Source of the DNA: Amorphochlora amoebiformis
Lineage: Eukaryota > Cercozoa > Chlorarachniophyceae
Direction of reading: 5' to 3'
Length of the DNA: 64,000 nucleotides
Assembly: GCA_054601695.1 (NCBI GenBank)
Contig: BAAHQB010000120.1
Coordinates: 248,001 to 312,000 of the forward strand
The notes beneath the pieces are model-generated. The model was not told the DNA's origin and did no database searches. It saw nothing but the letters and a program-made list of their open reading frames with translations. Shown here one piece after another: positions 1 to 64,000 of this stretch; the first letter of the stretch is position 1; every line of letters begins with the position of its first letter. Both the position numbers and the translations under genes were made by a program.

Positions 1-44
<44 letters not shown>

Positions 45-117
45 TAAAGTCTTATGTGTATCGCATCCTGGCCTGTACAATGCGAACATATGTATATATA
101 TATATATATATATATAC

Positions 118-167
<50 letters not shown>

Positions 168-181
168 TATATGTATATAAG

Positions 182-29762
<29,581 letters not shown>

Positions 29763-30813
29763 AAATTACCGGGATGTTGCTACAGCTGTATTGTTAGCGC
29801 AATTATCTACTTGTCGTTAACTCTTTTAACATGCGTTTCAAGCACAATTTCATGTGTGTCTATGGTTTTTAACTAGTTTAACTTGTGCGATTATTATTAT
29901 TATTATTATTATTATTGTCGGTACCCGATCTACTAGATCTAGCCGATCTATAGAAGACATCTGCGTGCTCATCTGTGCATGCGTACGTCAAGTTCCAGTT
30001 AACAACGTTGTCCAGGTTAACTGTACTACAACTTCAATACAAATAGCTCCAGCACGTACTAGACGTATACGTATACGCACGTACGTCTAGTACGTGGGGG
30101 TTGCATACGTATGTGACATTAATCTAGTTAACTAGGTTAACGTATAAACTAGCTAGAGCTGCTGTAATCTCTAGAATCTAGTAATACAGATGTACTAGAT
30201 CTAGTAGATGTAATACGTACTGGATCTGGACTACATATGTAGTATATGTTCAAACGTATACCTAACCTAATAGTAACGGTACGCATCATTGAAAGAACTC
30301 ATTTAATTAATTAAATTAGCATTCTAATTCAACTATAATCTAGATTCCGATGTCTTATTTTGTGGTACATACGCACGTTTCACGGTGTCAGCGCTTCAGA
30401 GCCGGTGTTCATTTTCGTATCTACGTTTGCATTCTGTGGATATGCGCTGCGTGCTAGTTTAGCTAGCAGCTACAGTCTCATCTATACAGCAAGTAAATAA
30501 TATTGTACACCTCTAGTACGTATACGTATACGTACAACGTGCATAATGCGTGTGGAGCGTATACCTAGATACGTATACGTACTAGACGTGCATAATTATG
30601 ATACGCATGTTAGGCTATTCGTGACGCGCACGGACCATACTCAACGGTGTCTGCTTAGTCCCAGATCTAGTCTAAAGTTATGCGTGTGTCGGCGCATCAT
30701 TCTGTCTAAGAAAGACTAGTACTAGAGTAAGAATGTACTAGATGTAGCACACTCAGTAGCATTTTTTACATGTGGTGTATTTTATTTCTACGTCTTCTTC
30801 GCCTCAAGCTCGT
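29763..30813. other. Convergent intergenic region between A and B
   Basis: No TA array and no ORF that I can support. The region has an ATT microsatellite at 29891-29915 and many CTAG, TACGTA and GTTAAC words. At 30054-30095 a perfect 12-bp inverted repeat (ACGTACTAGACG and CGTCTAGTACGT, 18-bp loop) could form a hairpin. Similar TACGTATACGTA words recur near 30505-30590. Confidence 0.7.
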
Positions 30814-38420
<7,607 letters not shown>

Positions 38421-38583
38421 GCTTTTTGCATTTTGGCGGTTTCACTTTGCCGATATTTTTAGACCGGATTCCAAACCATAAATTCAAAAATTCGGCACTT
38501 AAGCAGCCCATGTGGAGGTGCCCCCTTGTGTACCCTTACCCACCCTGCAAAGCTCGCCCCCAACAGCAAGAATGCAGATCAAC
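38421..38583. promoter_or_regulatory. Divergent promoter region between gene B and psbR
   Basis: 163 bp separate the two start codons. The stretch is GC-balanced, free of TA repeats and includes AATTCAAAAATTCGG and CACCCTGCAAAGC. No TATA box is obvious. Its function as a shared promoter is inferred from gene layout. Confidence 0.5.
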
Positions 38584-39315
38584 ATGGGTACGCCTCCGAA
38601 ATCATATTCAGCTTTCCTCCTACAATACTGTTATTTTTCAGCCCCCATGATGAAGCCTCGTCGTTCCAACCTCAAGCTTGCAGCAGGCATCGCTAGTGTT
38701 GCTCTCGGAATCATTGTTCTTGTCGGTTTAACGACCTCCGCTAACCTTGGCTCTCCGGTGTCTGCCAAGTTCAAAACTTCCTCGCCTTCGCGTGTTGTTT
38801 GCCATAGCAAGGTTTGCGACAACACGACGTGATTGATCCTTTCTGAAAGCGCACCACAGGTGAAGAAGATCGATCTTGCCAAGCAAGGCCTCAACTCTGT
38901 CGAGGACCCCGCCATCCAGGCCAACCTTCAGGGACGCTCCCGTGCTATGGAAAACAAGAACTGGATTGATTCCCAGGGCCGCAAGGGACGTGGCTTCGGT
39001 GTCTACAGATTCAGCAACAAGGTCTCGACTCTCCACGGATGTATTTTGACTTACAGTTGAATCGTTCATTTGTTGGAATTAGTACGGAGCTAACGTCGAT
39101 GGATACTCGCCCATCTACACCCCGGACATCTGGGCTGAATCTGGAAACTCCTACAAGCTCGGAACCAACGCTCTTGTTGCTTGGTAACACAGTACTGGAC
39201 ATAAACCTTACGTAGGCATCTAACCAATATTTTACTTCACAGGGCTGCCCTCGTCCTCGTCCTCCTCGCTGTCGGCGCCAACCTTATTGTCTCTACGTCC
39301 CAGCTCCAGTTGTAA
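38584..39315 (+). CDS. PSBR: Photosystem II 10 kDa protein PsbR, 169 aa, 5 exons
   Basis: Exons are 38584-38587, 38642-38811, 38860-39021, 39083-39183 and 39243-39315, with introns of 48-61 bp. The mature part is clear PsbR: GRKGRGFGVYRFSNK joined to YGANVDGYSPIYTPDIW, and a C-terminal membrane helix (ALVLVLLAVGANLIV). PsbR is a lumen-side subunit that helps assemble the oxygen-evolving complex. The first intron splits the second codon (ATG G, then CC), giving MAPMMKPRRSN and then LAAGIASVALGIIVLVGL, a signal-peptide-like segment, before a Ser/Lys-rich stretch. Without that intron the frame is also open from the same ATG (19 codons more). This two-part presequence suggests import across extra plastid membranes. 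Third-position C is frequent, unlike the neighbouring genes. Confidence 0.93.
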
Positions 39316-39472
39316 ACGGGGTCAAGAGGACGTGTACGGCGGCCTCGGCGCCAAACTCGAAAGTATCAAGCGCCATAATTGAACCACGCTCTGCTTGCCG
39401 TTATATTCCAGTATGATTTCCAAAAGTTAGTGTATCTATCGTGTTCGTGTACGTTCTACTCTGGATATACTC

Positions 39473-39514
<42 letters not shown>

Positions 39515-39617
39515 TGATATAATTATATCTAGCATGCAAAGTATATATACTAGATAATACACACACATATATATAATATATATATATGTATATATATATA
39601 TATATGTATGTATCTAC

Positions 39618-39656
<39 letters not shown>

Positions 39657-40065
39657 CGATAATTTTATAATATATATCATAGTCGAGATTGTATAGGGTA
39701 TTTAGATACATCTAGACATATTGAATGACATAATCTAGATCTCATGATGTAATGTCACATGCCTTTAATACTCTTTATGTACTAGAACTAGTACTAGTAG
39801 TAGAACGAGAAGTAGTCAGTGCGGACTTTACTTACTAGACTTAGCGGCTTTATCCTGATTCACAGTGAGATGATTACTATTCTTAGGTATACCAGATTTA
39901 CTAGATTTACTAGATTTAGCCTGAGTTCCCGCGCTATCACTAGAATCTAGAGAATGTTGAACATTTAGGTTCTATAGTTCTTTTTCGTGTACCAGGCCAA
40001 ATTTTCCGCAACATCATGTTTACGCTGCAGGACTGAAATTCTTCCGTTATCACAGGCTCTAATAG
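39316..40065. other. Convergent intergenic region between psbR and gene D
   Basis: It holds the psbR 3' region, TA tracts at about 39475-39660, and CTAG/ACTAGTA-rich sequence including repeated TTTACTAGA at 39895-39920. I find no exon. The plus-strand frame at 39987-40184 overlaps the last exon of gene D and is treated as its shadow. Confidence 0.65.
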
Positions 40066-53443
<13,378 letters not shown>

Positions 53444-53781
53444 GAGGAAAATATATCATGAATATAGGTAAAATCACCCTAATATAGTAAGCCTTACTTT
53501 TAGGATATCACTTTGGGCTTTATCAAGATAGAGCGTTTACCTTTATTTGCATATTATAAGATTCATATGTCCACATATCAAACGATTAATTACTAATATT
53601 TCGGCTCTTCATTTATCAGGAGATAATCCTATTTTCACCAAAATCCAACCAATAACGCCAACCCCCCCCATACTGAAAAAGAGAATCTGTTGACTCCAGC
53701 TTCGCAGCCGCCCCCCTTGCCTTGCCGCCAACCCCCTCCCTCTTTTCCGACCGCTGGCCTTCCCAAGGCGTTAAAAAAATC
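53444..53781. promoter_or_regulatory. Divergent promoter region between genes D and E
   Basis: 338 bp between the start of PFKFB (minus) and the ATG at 53782 (plus). The region has no TA array. It contains GATATCACTTTGGGC, a TTATTTGCATATTATAAG stretch and a pyrimidine-rich part (CCCCCCTTGCCTTGCC). Promoter function is inferred from layout; the frame at 53690 is a shadow. Confidence 0.5.
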
Positions 53782-54006
53782 ATGGATGAAGATAATTTGC
53801 CTCTGGTCCGCGAAAAGGCGCGCACAGAAGGGCGAGTCATGGGCGTGGGGTTGCTCGTCCTGTCGGGTTTCGCTGTCTGGGGGCTGTCCGCGTATGTCAC
53901 AGGGCAGTGGACTGGGTGGGAAACAATTTTTAACTCTCACCTCATACTTTCCGAAAAACGTCGCGAGTGGGGCCTGAGAGGAGAACGGGAAACCCTTCTG
54001 TTCTGA
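53782..54006 (+). CDS. Small membrane ORF, 74 aa; possible first exon of the phosphate transporter
   Basis: The frame starts MDEDNLPLVREKARTEGR and has one membrane segment (VMGVGLLVLSGFAVWGL), then ends ...ERETLLF at 54006. It lies 41 bp before the next open frame of gene E and is in a different frame. An intron ending at the CTTCCAG before 54034 would need a phase-1 donor; the only one (AAAAAC then GTCGCG) is poor. It may be a separate small protein, the first exon of E, or part of its leader. Confidence 0.4.
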   Translation: MDEDNLPLVREKARTEGRVMGVGLLVLSGFAVWGLSAYVTGQWTGWETIFNSHLILSEKRREWGLRGERETLLF

Positions 54007-54047
54007 TGGGGAATACGTAGCTCGGCCTTCCAGGGGGGTGGGTCCTT

Positions 54048-64000
<9,953 letters not shown>

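Overview
The window is nuclear DNA of an intron-rich photosynthetic eukaryote. The evidence is GT-AG introns joining exons in phase, interstitial (CCCTAA)n/(TTAGGG)n repeats, an LTR retrotransposon, and a nuclear gene for PsbR, a photosystem II protein of the green lineage. The PsbR presequence begins with a signal-peptide-like hydrophobic segment followed by a Ser/Lys-rich stretch. That layout suits a secondary green plastid (for example a chlorarachniophyte), but this is inference; a green alga with an odd presequence is not excluded.

Almost every long 'ORF' is translated (TA)n, (CT)n or (GA)n microsatellite. I looked instead for short conserved peptides bounded by AG and GT and checked that the codon phases join. 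Five genes then cover nearly the whole window: (A) plus strand, 182-29762, a ubiquitin-specific protease of the USP47/USP7 type, about 34 exons, open at the left edge; (B) minus strand, 38420-30814, a 631-residue multi-pass membrane protein of unknown function, 6 exons; (C) plus strand, 38584-39315, PsbR, 5 exons; (D) minus strand, 53443-40066, a bifunctional 6-phosphofructo-2-kinase/fructose-2,6-bisphosphatase of about 512 residues, 20 exons; (E) plus strand, from 54048 (perhaps 53782) past 62548, a PiT/PHO4-family phosphate transporter, open at the right edge. B/C and D/E are divergent pairs with 163-338 bp between start codons; A/B and C/D converge. Coding sequence of these five genes is only about 12% of the window.

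The introns are swollen by (TA)n tracts, minisatellites, purine/pyrimidine tracts and degenerate telomere-type arrays. A Ty1/copia element with apparently identical 238-bp LTRs (1795-6455) sits in a TA tract of an intron of gene A. DNA around the divergent promoters and the first exons of B, C, D and E is nearly free of TA repeats.

The most unusual feature is what I call exon-edge echoes. Next to many exons, on both strands and in at least three genes, lie tandem partial copies of the exon edge with its splice site, separated by (TA)n. Copies of the 5' edge with the acceptor lie upstream of the exon; copies of the 3' edge with the donor lie downstream. In the longer arrays the copies nearest the real exon are most intact and the farthest most decayed, as if new copies are produced at the boundary and pushed into the intron. 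The functional exons themselves remain open and in phase.
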